NCBI GenBank assembly: GCA_023213395.1
Contig: CM041465.1
Coordinates: 139,941,741 to 140,005,740, forward strand
Direction of reading: 5' to 3'
DNA length: 64,000 nucleotides
DNA from: Cycas panzhihuaensis
Lineage: Eukaryota > Cycadophyta
Under the pieces are notes generated by a model. The model searched no databases and was not told the origin of the DNA. It worked only from the letters and a program-made list of their open reading frames with translations. Position 1 is the first letter of the stretch. Each line of letters starts with the position of its first letter. Positions 49,609-61,665 of this stretch are shown here, piece by piece. A program made the translations under genes and the position numbers.

Positions 49609-50190
49609 TATTAGATCCTTAATTCAAGTCTATGTAACCTATAAATATAATACTTAAACTACCACTGAAACCTCTAGTTACTACAGTTTTATGGTATCCC
49701 TTAAAGTTGAAGATAGATAGCTTTACAACTCCTTGAGAGGTTTTTTGAGCTTGAAACTATCCCATGATTGCCTTATCTATCACCTACATCTAGGTGGCCC
49801 TCACCAAAGGAACAAAAGTAACAATATAGGTCCAAACTATGATCAAAGCCCTAATATCCATCACCAAAAGTTATCCATTTGTATACACCTATAACACTAG
49901 AGTATCAATCATTTATTATACTAAATCAATATTTAATACATGTAACTCTATTAAATAAGGAATAAAATCCAAGATTAGTTACCAATATAAAGAAGTAAAA
50001 TAGATAAATAAGCTAAGTAGGAAAACAAAAATAATAAAGAAAAAGAGAGTAAGGATGGATAACTAACATCATGATCTAAGCCATCACTTTCATAAGATGT
50101 AACATGAACCAATAGTTCTTAGGCATCTTTATCTCCTTCTCTATCCTTATCATTTAATCATTATGACCACTAGGACCTCATCGTGTACCA
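49609..50190. other. Unassigned, no gene seen
   Basis: Continues the DNA of the 347-bp repeat after the LINE. No frame or domain recognised. Confidence 0.5.
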
Positions 50191-50460
50191 TTATAGATCA
50201 CCTAACATCATTCCCATCTTCTCCATCATCCCATTCCCTCCATCTTTACCCTTAATAGTTATGGATTCATCTATATTTGACTCCCATAAAACCTCATTAT
50301 AAGGGTTTAGAATAAATCCGTATAGTGATGAAGAGGCCACATCCAATATATAGGTCCTTTGGGACATAAGCATTTGTAGATCTCCTGGCAAAATCTTAAT
50401 GACCACTAGTTCATCACTGATGGGTCTATATATAATGCTATAAAACCCACATGAGGTTGA
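50191..50460 (-). pseudogene. Unrecognised coding-like fragment
   Basis: A minus-strand frame of 71 codons from Met, extending upstream without stop to about 50,457 (P-H-V-G-F-Y-S-I). It reads like protein (mixed hydrophobic and charged, M-x-x-M-G-M-M end), but I recognise no family. It may be part of a decayed retrotransposon gag; weak. Confidence 0.3.
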
Positions 50461-51150
50461 GTAGTAGGGAAATGGTTAAAGAACCATAATTGGAGCACTA
50501 TCCTCTACCCCCCTTAATTTAGATTGCATCTAACTGATAATCTATGCTTATATGATAAGGGAAGCCTAATTGAATTACTCTTTAGCCTTACATTAGGACA
50601 TAATGTACCTTAGTTACTGGGAATCATAGAATAGCTCTATCAATTGGACTATAAACATGAGAGATAGCATGATTAGTTTCTATAGTAGTATAATATCAAC
50701 TACAACCAAGCATTGTTCTATCGAGATCTCCTTGCACCCCTAGCCCCACCTCTAGTAAAGAAAGTGATAAGAACTACTTAAGGCATTGGTTTATGATCCA
50801 TAGTCCCCAAAATAAGAAGAGTGAGGGAGGGGGTGGGGGTATAAGTGACTCCTAAAATCCTATGAATATCCTTCATGGTAACCCATACATCTATATATAA
50901 GTGGAGGGTAAATACATATCATTGATGATCCTAAGCACTAAAGAGGATAACTAGAAATGTCTAGTAAAAAATACACTACTTTAACCTATAACTATAATAA
51001 AGGCCACTTCTCTTAAGGGTGTCCCAAGTCCTATCATACATCATATTAATGAGATGGAGTATCTCAAACCCTGTGAATTCCTTATTAGTAACATAAATAG
51101 ACTCCTTAATATACAAAAAAATAAAGTGGGTTAGTCATTAGCAATCATAA
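50461..51150 (-). other. Unassigned, possible decayed coding remnant
   Basis: Minus strand shows short readable pieces such as R-T-W-D-T-L-K-R-S-G-L-Y near 51,030 and V-T-M-K-D-I-H-R-I-L-G near 50,860, faintly like plant mobile-domain transposon proteins. Not enough to assign. Confidence 0.25.
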
Positions 51151-52358
51151 GGAGTATAAAGTGCTACAATAGAGCAAATACTATGTAAGAAAATGAAAAG
51201 AAATTTTAAAAATCCTATTTTTTTAATGTACCACTTTAATTTACTATATTATTTTTAAATTCAAAACAGTATATTATGTACTATATTAAAAATCAGAATG
51301 TTACATTCATATACTATTTTAGATATTAGAATGGTATAAAAATATATCATTTTAAGAATCAAAATGATATATAAATATTTTTTTTTTTTAAATTAGAATG
51401 GAATATTTTATATCATTTTGAAATTTAGAATAATATGATATGTACAATTATGAAACAAAATGGGTTGTATAAATCAAATGATATATACTATTCTAATTGG
51501 TGTGTACCAAAAAAAGGAGGAAATTTTCAAGAAATAAAATAAAATTTAATAAATTTTAAAATTTTGATTAGATAAAAAATTATATGAGAGCATTTTCACT
51601 ATGTTTATAGAAAATTATTTCCTCTCATCTTCCCAAAATCTCTAATTTTAGGGAAACTTTAAAATTTAGGGTTTTAGCTAAAAATTAGAAAGAAATGGTA
51701 CAATTTTGATGAAAACCTACTAGATCTAATACCTTAGTGGCCATCACTAAGTCATGATCTCATTGGAACTTACTATATGAAATCCCTTTACTTTAAGTTC
51801 TTATAATCAACTCCCAATTATTGACACCTTGTAAGTAGATAATAACCTAAGTCTAATAAACTAGCTCATAAAAATAAATAGGGAATTTAAGAAATATAAA
51901 TTTAAAATTAATTTCTTTGAACCCCTATATGAAGCAAAATTCATTCAAAATCCTCAAATTTCTTATGATTAAAATGTTTCCATGTGTAGGATGGAATTTA
52001 GAACCTCAGAATGATTAAATGAACCTTGTCTAAGTTATTTTGAAGTGCAATAAATTTAAGCTCATTAATCAAAATATGTGTTGCCCATATGTGCTTTCTC
52101 TTTGGCCTATCCTAGAACATACCTTTGTCTATAGCCAAAAGTTTCTAATTTGAGAAATGAGCTTAAATATAATAACTATCTTAGCTTATTCCTCTTCAAA
52201 AGGTTGAGTGTCCACTTGCATTAAGCCCCTTGTAGCCTCTATTATGAGACTTCCCCCAAGAAATGTTAATGTATATCATTAAAAGTCATGGCTTTTAGCC
52301 ATATATTGGCCAATCACATATGTTACTCTAACCTAGGGTATATACTTTAAGGACTTAT
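51151..52358. other. AT-rich non-coding DNA with short inverted motifs
   Basis: 51,190-51,500 repeats motifs such as ATTAGAATGG and ATATATCATTTT in loose array, partly palindromic. The remainder to 52,358 shows no gene. Confidence 0.5.
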
Positions 52359-52363
52359 ATGAG
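52359..52363. repeat. Left target-site duplication of element H (ATGAG)
   Basis: ATGAG, matched at 59,353-59,357. Confidence 0.9.
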
Positions 52364-52803
52364 TGTTCAAGAGAGGGTTTCAGTTGTTATCCATAAATAT
52401 ACATCATCATCATCAATAATAAAATTATAGATCTATAAATCTTGATTAACAACACAAATACACCATATTTGATAGTTGGAAAACCCCTTAGTGGGGATAA
52501 AAAACCACCTATTAAAATAAATAAATATTATTATAATAAAAAGGATGATACAATAAGTTTGAATGAGGATCTCATCCTCTCTCTAAATGTGCAACCTTCT
52601 TCTCTGGCATGACCTAGTCAACCCAACCTATCCAACCTCCTAAATTCTAGGAAAAGATTATTTTAAGAAGATAAAAGTTTATTAAAATAGGCAGTTGTCC
52701 ATTTTAATAAACCATATAATTAATTAATGTATATTAATATAAAGTAAACATTATAAAGAGAACTTTATAAAAGAACATAAAGATAATATTAATATTTCTA
52801 ACA
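52364..52803 (-). repeat. 3' LTR of element H (440 bp)
   Basis: Plus-strand ends TGTTCAAGAG and TTTCTAACA. Polypurine tract (minus ATTAAAGGGGGA) at 52,804-52,815. Aligns with 58,904-59,352. Confidence 0.92.
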
Positions 52804-52959
52804 TCCCCCTTTAATGTTATCTTTTATATACTAGATGATATAGAAGATAAAAAAGAAGAATGGAGAAGATGATGAAGACTTCAATATAGTAATCCTCCTT
52901 TGATAAAGACTTCATTAATCTTTAACAATTCTTATAGCTTTACAAACTTAACTTCAGTC

Positions 52960-53420
52960 AATAACTTGGTTAGGATATCTGAAATCTATAAATCTATAGG
53001 ACAATAAACTAGATTAATATTTTTGTCATTTACAAGATTATGTATAAAATGTTGGTGTAATTATATATGCTTAGTCCTAGAATGTGTAATAGGATTAGTA
53101 TCTATAAATATTACACCTTGATTATCAACATTAATTTTAATAGAAGAGTTAGGAAATAAACCAAGTTCACTTAATAGAGTTTTAATCCAAAATAATTCTT
53201 TAGTAGCTTTAACTAGTGCATGATATTCAACTTCAGTCATGGATAAAGCCAATGCTTGCATCTTTTTACTAGACCAAGTGATTGGTAAGGAATCTAAAAA
53301 AAAGATGTAACTAGTTATAGATTTATGATCATTAGATTCTCCTTCCAAATTAGAATCTGTATAACTTGTCAATTACAAGTTAAAATTATAATAATTATAT
53401 GTTAGACTATAAAATATTAT
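52960..53420 (-). pseudogene. Element H RNase H
   Basis: Minus-strand frame open at 53,061-53,372: Y-T-D-S-N-L-E-G, S-K-K-M-Q-A-L-A-L-S, T-E-V-E-Y-H-A-L and N-V-D-N-Q-G-V. First Asp, the Glu and later Asp of the family are visible. Ends near H-S-R-T-K-H-I, then frameshift. Confidence 0.9.
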
Positions 53421-54760
53421 ATCTTGTAAATACCATAAGATCTATTTGGCTACTTTCTAGTATGGTTTGTGAGGCTTTTGCATACATTTAGAACATAAGG
53501 CAATATCATAGGATATGTCTGGGTAGGTGTGGGTTAGGTAAATAAGACTACCTATAAGCTGACTATAAGTTGTAGGATGACATAGTGGTGTCTGACAATC
53601 AGTGATTAACTTCACACTTGATTAGAAAGGGTTTGGTGTTGGTTTAGTATTTTATTTATTAAACCTTTTTATTAAGTCAATAATATATTTGAGTTGTGAA
53701 TTAGTGATTTTAGCCTCAGATTGACAAATCTGTAGACTTAAAAAGTAGTGTAATAGACCTAAATCTATCATTTCAAACTTATTCATTAAGATATATTTTA
53801 ATTGCTAAATACTAGAGGTTAAGGATTTAGTTATGATTATATTATCTATATAAAGAATTAGGATTATTATATTATCATCTTATCTTAGAAAATAGAGATT
53901 AGGATCACTAATACACTTAGTATATCCATTTTATAAAAGATACTCATTAATTTTATTATACCAAGATCAAAGATCTTATTTAAGACCATATAATGATTTT
54001 TTAACTTATAGATAAGATTAGGATTAGAAACAAAACTAGGGGGGTTGTTTCATATAAATTTCTTCTTTAAGATCACATTTAAGAAGGCACTTTTAACATC
54101 CATCTGATGAATTTGCCAACTAAATTTTACTACTAAAGTGATGATGGTTTTGATTGTATTCATCTTAGTTACAAGAGCGACATTTTCAGTATAATCAATA
54201 TCATCAACTTAAGAGAAACCTTTGGTTACTAAATGAGCCTTATATTTTTTAATTACTCCTTCTAAGTTATATTTTATTCAGTAAACCTATTTGCAGTCTA
54301 CCAAGTTCTTTCTAGAGGGAAGTATTACTAGATCCCAAGTTGAATTCTTTTTAAGAGTATTAAATTCAACTTGCATGACTTGTTGCTATATGAAATTGTT
54401 GCTTACTTCCTTAAATGTCTTTAGATCATTATTAACCATGACTTTGGCCATTAGAGCAAAATTAGCTTGAAGTTTTTGGAAATAGGTTATTCTAGTATCT
54501 AATGGATTACTAATATCAAAACTAGCAGCTGAAAGGGTTTATTAGGCCCAAATTGGTTGTTTGTTTCTTGAAGAATTGGAAGTTGAAGGTTTATTAGTAG
54601 AATTTAATTAATTTGAAGTAGATGTTTGATTAGATAGTTTAGATATACTATATCCACTTAAGGTCTAGTTTTAAACTTATGAAGATAAGTTATTAATTAC
54701 TTCATTATCTACTTGTATATCTAAAGGATCTTTTAGATAAGTATTAGTTAATAAGTTCTC
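53421..54760 (-). pseudogene. Element H reverse transcriptase
   Basis: Minus strand: Y-K-A-H-L-V-T-K-G-F near 54,240, H-Q-M-D-V-K-S-A-F-L-N near 54,100, Y-I-D-N near 53,850 in place of Y-V-D-D, F-E-M-I-D-L-G-L-L-H-Y near 53,770, and G-S-L-I-Y-L-T near 53,550. A frameshift follows the Q-M-D-V-K part near 54,030. Confidence 0.88.
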
Positions 54761-54799
54761 AATAGAAAGTTCTATATAAGTGGTTTTTAATGAAGATCC

Positions 54800-55800
54800 T
54801 TCTTCATCAAATATAGCATTATGTAGGATTAGAATCTTATGTGTGATTAGATCAAGTAGCTTGTAAGCTTTACTTTCTTCATTGTAACCAATGAAGATAA
54901 ATTTTAAATTTTTAGGGTTAAGTTTTTGTCATTTTTCTTTTAGACCATATCCCTAAGTAATGCTTCCAAAGATTTTAAGGTGTATAATAGAAGGTTTATG
55001 ACTAGACCACTTATGTTTTGGGATAACATTCTATAAAGGCTTACAAGGTAAATAGTTTAAAAGGTAGTTAGAGAGAGCTATTACTTCGACCTAGAACTTT
55101 ATATCAATACCTTTTATATAGATCATACATCTAGTCATCTCTATAAGGATATAGTTTTTATATTTAGCAACACCATTTTATTGAAGGGTATAAGCAATAA
55201 AATACTGGAATCATATTCTGTGTTTTTTATAATAAGAAGAAAACTTATTACTTAAGTATTCTTTAGTATTATCAGACCTAAAGATTTTTATTTTAGAGTT
55301 AATTTAGTTTTCAACTAACATTTTAAACTCAATAAAGATGTCAAATACTTGAATTTTTATTTTGAGCATATAAACTAAACATTTCTTAGAAAAATCATAA
55401 ATAAAAATGATAAAGTATCATCTTCAAGAGTACAAATGTATTTGGAAGGGACCATAAATATCAGAATGAATGAGTTCAAGTGGAAACTTTTGCTCTAAGT
55501 AAAGTGTAGTATGGAAAGGGTTCCATGTGTTTCTTGCTTGTTATGTATACTTCAAAAACACCATAGATAGTGATTAGGGAGGAAGCCCATGTACCATATC
55601 ATGCTTGTTTAGATACTTAAGTTTGCCATAGCTTATATGGCCAAACAGAGCATGCCATAGCTTACTGATTAGGTTAGATTTAGCTATAAAGGTACTAAAA
55701 GATGTTGTCTCAAAATGTTGTAGGTTTGTTAGGTTATAGAGACCTATTTTATGATCGATAAGTCTTAAAATGATTGATTTAAACTTGTTTAAAGGTTGTT
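54800..55800 (-). pseudogene. Element H integrase
   Basis: Minus strand: L-W-H-A-L-F-G-H near 55,650 (zinc part), L-I-H-S-D-I-Y-G-P near 55,480, F-R-S-D-N-T-K-E-Y near 55,290, L-Q-[stop]-N-G-V near 55,190, and F-I-G-Y-N-E-E-S near 54,900. First and second catalytic Asp are present; the P-Q-Q-N-G motif has a stop at the second Gln. Confidence 0.88.
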
Positions 55801-56110
55801 TAATGATAAATCTATCTTTTCAAAATTTGACAATGAGGTCTTTTTAGCAGATTTGATAGACTGCAAGTAGATTTGGTAATAATCTAGGAATGCAAAATAC
55901 ATCATTAATAGAACTCTCTTTCAAAGAAACATTTCTTATTCCTTTAATTTTTAGTTGAGAGTCACTTCTAAAAGAACTTTCTTCTTCAGAGTTAAGATCA
56001 AAATGGTATGTTGATAAGTATTCTTCATGTCTTATCATATGACAGGATGCACCATAATCAAGAATCCATTTAGGTAGTTGAGTAATTAGGGTTGAAAAGG
56101 CTAATGTGGT
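55801..56110 (-). pseudogene. Element H protease
   Basis: Minus strand: L-P-K-W-I-L-D-Y-G-A-S-C-H-M-I near 56,060, the copia D-S-G-A-S-x-H-M site with Ser as Tyr. The following 64 codons (55,844-56,038) are open. The Asp is kept. Confidence 0.87.
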
Positions 56111-57010
56111 AGTGGTTAGGAAAAGGTTAGGATTATGGGATCATGATTGGATCTCTTTAGAAGCTTTCCAAGCTTTAGAAGTAATTCTATTAGCATAAAT
56201 ATCAATGGTATACCCATTTTTATGGTAATAAGCACAACTGATGTTCTTATTAAGATTAGAGTTGATAGTGTTCCATTTTTGGAATGACTATTTAAAGGTA
56301 TTCTAGTTTTTTTTTGGCCCCGAATACTTAGTATTATGATGAAAATTATTTGAAGAAAAAGAAGAACTTTTATGAGGTTTTTGAAACTTAGGATTATTGT
56401 TATGATTATTTTGATAATTATTTTGATATTTAAACTTGTTTAGTAGTTTTAACTTGGAAAAAAGATCTTGTGAAGGATCTTGTAACTTTCTAGTTTGAAC
56501 CAACATTACCTCATATTCAACTAATTGATTTATTAGTTGATTAAATATAATTGGAGGATAACGAGCCTATTATTTAGTAGTTTTAAACTAGTTAAATTAT
56601 TTAGATAGTTTATTAATGGAAAGATAGACGGGTGTATTATCATCTTTAGTATGAGTGATAGTTTTAACTTTATCACCTACTTTGGTTGAAGATTTAATAT
56701 AATTTCCTAAGTCTTTGTGAATAAGTTGATGTTTCGATAAGAAGTCTTCAATTTTTGAGAAATCTTTATAATTTATGTCATACATTTTTTATTCTAAAAT
56801 GGCTAACTATTGTGTATCAACCTTGTTATATCTTTTCTTGAGTGAATTCTAAACTACAGCAAGATCATCTATTTCAGAGAATTACCTACTAATGTTTGGT
56901 GAGAGAGAGGTTAAGATGGTGCCTAGGGATCCATCATAATTCATCAAGTAAACCATATAGACTTTTGATTTTGTGTCTATGGGTTTTATAAATTCTCCCA
57001 TAACATATCG
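56111..57010 (-). pseudogene. Element H gag
   Basis: Minus-strand pieces from about 57,000 read V-Y-M-V-Y-L-M-N, then L-K-K-R-Y-N-K near 56,840, L-S-K-H-Q-L-I near 56,740, L-V-E-Y-E-V-M-L near 56,510, and an Asn/Lys/Phe-rich tail (56,303-56,506) with a weak C-A-Y-Y-H-K-x-G zinc knuckle near 56,230. UBN2-like gag. Stops are mainly TAA/TAG at Gln-like sites. Confidence 0.8.
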
Positions 57011-58890
57011 CTATATCTTTTATTGTTCTAGATGATGGGATATGCATACTTTCCTGTCAGTACAATTTAAGTTGTTTAAAATTAGAATTGGTACGTAGGA
57101 GGTTGTCCATAGCATGAATGCCATAATGGGTATAAAACCTATGATTATAGATCCTCTTTAATGAAATGAAATGATAATGAAACAAGAAGGTGAAAAATAT
57201 AAATATTAAGCCACAATTGAATATAATCACAATAATTACATTTTAAAAGTTAAAGAGAATTACCATTAATTATATGTAAATAGATATTCATAAGTATCTG
57301 CAACTAAATTATGTAGCATGTGAAGAAATGAGGGAGTTAAAAATCCCTTTTAAATATTTCAAAAATTTGATTACAAAGTAAGCATAAATGTAATAATATT
57401 TAGCAATTTTTATAAATAAATTAAAGCAATAAGCCCTTTTGCACATTAAAAAATGATTATCAATAATAAAGAGGTGTAAACTTTAAATATTCACTTGAGA
57501 AATTAAATTAAACATATAAAAAATTTCATATTTATAACATCATTTAAATCAAATTATAGTGATTTGATTGTGAATTTAATAAACTATATGAAATAATTGA
57601 TAATTATATAAAAAAATGATGTAGTTAAATAATGAATTTGTTAAATAATTTAGTATATATTGAATTAAAGTAGTAATCATAAAATATGCTAAAGAAAATT
57701 TTAAATTGAAATCATATTCCTTGACTTACTTGGTCATGATCAAAAGTTTGATTTTAGGAGAGATTTTGCATGTCAAAATGGCATCCAATTGGCTCGAGTG
57801 ACTAGTCAAAATGTTCAGGTCTAAACTAGGAATCTGACACTTCTTTCAAAATTGAATTTAGACTATGTATGATAAAGTTATGTTAAAAAAAACATAGGTA
57901 CCTTTTTTGTAAAATAGAAAAAGGATGAAATAGGGGTTCAGACCCTTTCAAGATTAGATTAAGGTCATATGGAGGGGCTAACTTAACCAAGGGGTTAGTG
58001 AGAAAAGGGCTAACAAATGCCATACCTAAAATTTAATTTCAATTTGGTTTAATTTAGTTGAAATATTAGAAAAAATAAATAAATAAAATAAGTAATAAAG
58101 TGGTAGATTTAAAATGTTAATGAAGTGGATTCAAAGATTTTGCAACATACAAAAATGAATATATCACATTTTAGAAATGATTCACATTTAAAATAAAAAT
58201 TAAAATCAGATTTTTTTTACCCTAAAAATGTATGGTTTTGATTGAATTTCTGTATGCAGGGTCTGGGGCAGATAGATCTCCATGAAGGTATTTTCTCTTT
58301 GATTATCTACGATTGCATTTGCTTCTTTGTCAATGAATTTACATATGATGTGGGTGTGGTCACAAGTGCTCCATTTGGCTCTGCATCTCTACATTATGAG
58401 GGCTATATTTGTGATGTTTTTGTAGTTAATGGCATCTCTACTCTATAATGGATATCATCTCTACTTCTAGTTATGGCATTATGAGGGCTATGGTGACCTA
58501 TTTAATTCAACTACATATGCATCTCTATGGATTTATGTAATCTACATCTTTTATTAAACAATGGTGGCATTAGGCTATGGCATCTCCTTCATCATTAAGA
58601 CTTTACTGGTTAGGGTTATCATTTGGTCAAACTTCTCCATTTGTGCATTACTGTTAGTGCATGGATGAAGGAACTACAATAGATTTCATGTTATAAGATT
58701 TTGATGCATATTATGATGCAACCATATTCCTCTTCTATTGTGGTTTTTTAAATGTTTTTTCTAATATGTATTTGCTTCATCATTCTCTATTTCCTCATTG
58801 TGTATTTTTTTAACTTCTTTAAAATTTTTAATCTATAGGAAAATCATGTTGTCTCACTCTAAATTTTTATTTCAAAAACTTGAGATACCC
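57011..58890 (-). other. Element H leader, no gene seen
   Basis: About 1.9 kb of AT-rich DNA between gag and PBS. A plus-strand 68-codon frame at 58,242-58,448 has no recognisable similarity and lies antisense to the element. Confidence 0.55.
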
Positions 58891-58891
58891 A

Positions 58892-58903
58892 GCTCTAATA
58901 CCA
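58892..58903 (-). other. Primer-binding site of element H
   Basis: Reverse complement reads TGGTATTAGAGC, the initiator tRNA-Met site with one C-to-T change, next to the LTR. Confidence 0.85.
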
Positions 58904-59352
58904 TGTTAGAGAGAGGGTTTCAGTTGTTATTCATAAATATACATCATCATCACTAGTAATAAAATTATAGATCTACAAATCTTGATTAACAACATAGATA
59001 CACTATATTTAACAGGTGGAAAACCCCTTAGTGGGGATAAAAACCACCTTCTAAAATAGATAAATATTATTATAATAAAAAGGATGATATAATAAGTTTG
59101 TATAAGGATCTCATCCTCTCTCTAAATATGTAACCTTCTTCTCTAGCATGACTTCATCAACCCAATCTACCCAACCTATCCAACCTCTTAAATTCTAGGA
59201 AAAGATTCTTTTAAGAAGATAGAGGTTCATTGAAATGGTCAGTTGTCTATTTCAATGAACTATATAATTAATTAATAATATATTAACATAAAGTAAACAT
59301 TGTAAAAAGAACTTTATAAAAGAACATAAAGATAACATTAACATTTCTAATA
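58904..59352 (-). repeat. 5' LTR of element H (449 bp)
   Basis: Plus-strand ends TGTTAGAGAG and TTTCTAATA (CA expected). Followed by ATGAG. Confidence 0.92.
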
Positions 59353-59370
59353 ATGAGCTCACCCACTTGT

Positions 59371-59775
59371 TGTTGGAGTGTAATGTCATCACTCCACTTC
59401 CTCTTACCTACCATGATTATGCACTTCAATTTAGACATATGATGCTCAACATGTCAAGGTAAGTTAATGTTAATTTGAGTTAGTTTATTTGAGTTGAGTT
59501 ACATTATTTTATTATTAATTTGAATTCAGGGGTTGAGGAGTTTCTTTCCTCCCCTAAAACTATAAATATTGAGGGGTGTACAACCCTAGTGTCTTTAAAT
59601 ACCGCTTCTTTTGAGAGATTTATAATGCTCATTTCTGCTACAATGTATTGAACAACAAGGCTTTCATGTGTTTATACTATTGTGATTGTGATACATTGAT
59701 GTATTGATGCAATATTAGTTTATGGTTATTTGATATACATTCTACCCTATTCTCCTACAAGTATATTTTCCTTCA
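59371..59775 (+). repeat. Plus-strand LTR of the E/F/G family (405 bp)
   Basis: Begins TGTTGGAGTG and ends TTTTCCTTCA. Followed three bases on by the PBS TGGTATCAGAGC (59,778-59,789), so it is a 5' LTR. Same family as 60,564-60,966 in the opposite direction. Confidence 0.9.
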
Positions 59776-59777
59776 TT

Positions 59778-60500
59778 TGGTATCAGAGCAAACGATTGTT
59801 GGCCTACTGAAGTTTTGAAGAAGAGCAACAGGATTTACTGGTATTCTATGGCAAATTTTCTTACAAGAAAGATATATTAACTATATTTATTTTCTAAAAT
59901 TTTTTCAACAAGTTTTAATATATTTTTCATCAAGATTTGCTCATTATTGAGTTATTTTTATGATATAACAAGTGTTTTTTTAGATTTTTCACAGATTTGT
60001 GCAGATTTATGAAAGATCTGCTACATAGTCTACATATTTGCTTATTTCAGCAAGTTTTTCACTATTTTTTGGTATATTTATTCAGATCTGTATTTATTTG
60101 GCTATAAATCTATTATACTCACATCAGATCTACATTATTTAGCTTAAGATCTGCTTATTTTATCAAGTTTTTTCATCATTTGCTACTACATTTAGTTCAG
60201 ATCTATTGTATTTCATTTCAGATCTATATTTTTCATTATACTTTTTACTATATTTTCAAGTTTTTTATAGATCTACAGCTTTTGGGTGTATATTCTACTC
60301 ACCAAATTAGTTGTTACAGTAGATCTGCCTATATTCGACTTGTGAGGAAGAAGATTTATCTATTGGAAGCTTTTGAAGCCTGCTTTTTCTGCTGCAAATC
60401 AGCTACAACCTTTTCCAAGTTCTTCAGTTTCCTTTCCAAGATTTAAATATATGTATATTTTCATATATCTGCAACATATTATCTGATGGAAAAAATATGG
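59778..60500 (+). other. Leader with single PBS and eight AGATCT motifs
   Basis: After the PBS the DNA is T-rich and non-coding. AGATCT occurs eight times between about 60,014 and 60,327, usually as TCAGATCT[AG]. A minus-oriented leader meets it from the right. Confidence 0.7.
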
Positions 60501-60510
60501 AGCCACAATG

Positions 60511-60562
60511 CTCTGATACCAAATGATAGAAAGAATATGGAGCCACAATGCTCTGATACCAA
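60511..60562 (-). other. Duplicated primer-binding site of element F
   Basis: CTCTGATACCA at 60,511-60,521 and 60,551-60,561 sits in a 40-bp tandem repeat that begins AATATGGAGCCACAATG. Confidence 0.85.
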
Positions 60563-60563
60563 A

Positions 60564-60966
60564 TGAAGGAAAATATGCTTGCAAACTAACAGATTAGAAC
60601 ATATATCAAATAAGCATAAACTAGTATTGCATTAATACAAAGTTGTATCACCAATTACAATAGCATAACACATGAGAGCCTTGTTGTTCAATCCATTGTA
60701 GTAGAATGAGTATTCCAAATCTTCCTCAAAAGTAGGTGGTGTCTAAAGACACCGGGGTTGTACACCCTTAACATTTATAGTTTGGGGAGGAGGGAAACTC
60801 CTCAACCCACAATTCAAATTAATAATAAAATAATACTAACTTAACTCAAATGAAACTAACTCAACTTACCTTAACTTACCTTGACATGTTGAGCATCACA
60901 TGTCTAAATTGAGGTGCACAATTCTGGTAGGTAAGAGGGAGTTGAGTGATGACATTACACCCAACA
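60564..60966 (-). repeat. LTR of element F (403 bp)
   Basis: Plus-strand ends TGAAGGAAAA and CCCAACA. Polypurine tract TTAAGGGGGAGAA (minus) at 60,967-60,979; PBS copies just to its left. Confidence 0.9.
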
Positions 60967-61665
60967 TTCTCCCCCTTAATGTCAGCACGAACACTTGTAT
61001 CTTTTCCTTGAACTTATGGAACTGGTACTTGAAAAAAACTTTGAAATTCCAATCTTGATCTTTGTTAATGCTTCTCACCCTTATAGTCACATATATCTCT
61101 TTATTATAGAATGATGTAGGAAGACTATAGGTAGATGAAACTTGATACAAAAGTAGATGAATAGCTGTAATTTGGACTTGAACTTTTGTACTCTTTATGC
61201 TTTGAACAGTTGTCATATCACCAGGTTCATTCTTCGTTATGTCATAAGATTCGTCTTCATGATGCTCCCCCTCAAATGGAGGATCAAACCCTTATGCAAC
61301 AAGGTGGTCCTACATTTGATCTGAATCTTCATTGGTATTGCCGTCATGATCTACCTGCTCACACATCTCACATGCTCATCAAAAGTTTCATCAAATACAG
61401 TGGGGATATCTCCCCCATAAGTAGAAATCAATAAATCCCAAACAGACTTAGATGTTGTTAATTCAGAAACTAGTGAAAATACATCATCATTCATAGTGCA
61501 AAATAATAAACCTAATACTTCATTATCTTTTCTAAAGTTTTCTTTAATGCTAAGGTCACATTCATGTTGTAAATACTTTAAAAGATCATGTTCAATAAAA
61601 TAAGTGTGCATAGTATCATACCATAGTGAATAATTATGGCCATTGAAAATGGGGAATTGTGCCAT
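60967..61665 (-). pseudogene. Element F gag-like protein
   Basis: ATG (minus) at 61,665: M-A-Q-F-P-I-F-N-G-H-N-Y-S-L-W, open for 104 codons to 61,351, with N-Y-S-L-W, K-E-N-F-R-K-D-N and T-S-K-S-V-W-D-L-L as in plant copia gag. A single-base loss near 61,370 breaks the frame. After two TAG/TAA codons at Gln-like sites the acidic and C-terminal parts (60,896-61,216) read as in E and G. Repaired in thought it would be about 240 residues with no pol. Directly adjoins the polypurine tract. Confidence 0.78.

Larger units (their letters stand above)
52364..59352 (-). mobile_element. Element H: complete but decayed copia
   Basis: LTRs at 52,364-52,803 (440 bp) and 58,904-59,352 (449 bp), polypurine tract, PBS, gag, protease, integrase, RT, RNase H and a 5-bp TSD. 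All coding is on the minus strand in copia order and broken by many stops. About 7.0 kb in all. Confidence 0.95.

Noticed and set aside
58242-58448. A small gene in H's leader
   Set aside because: 68 codons, antisense to the element, no recognisable feature.
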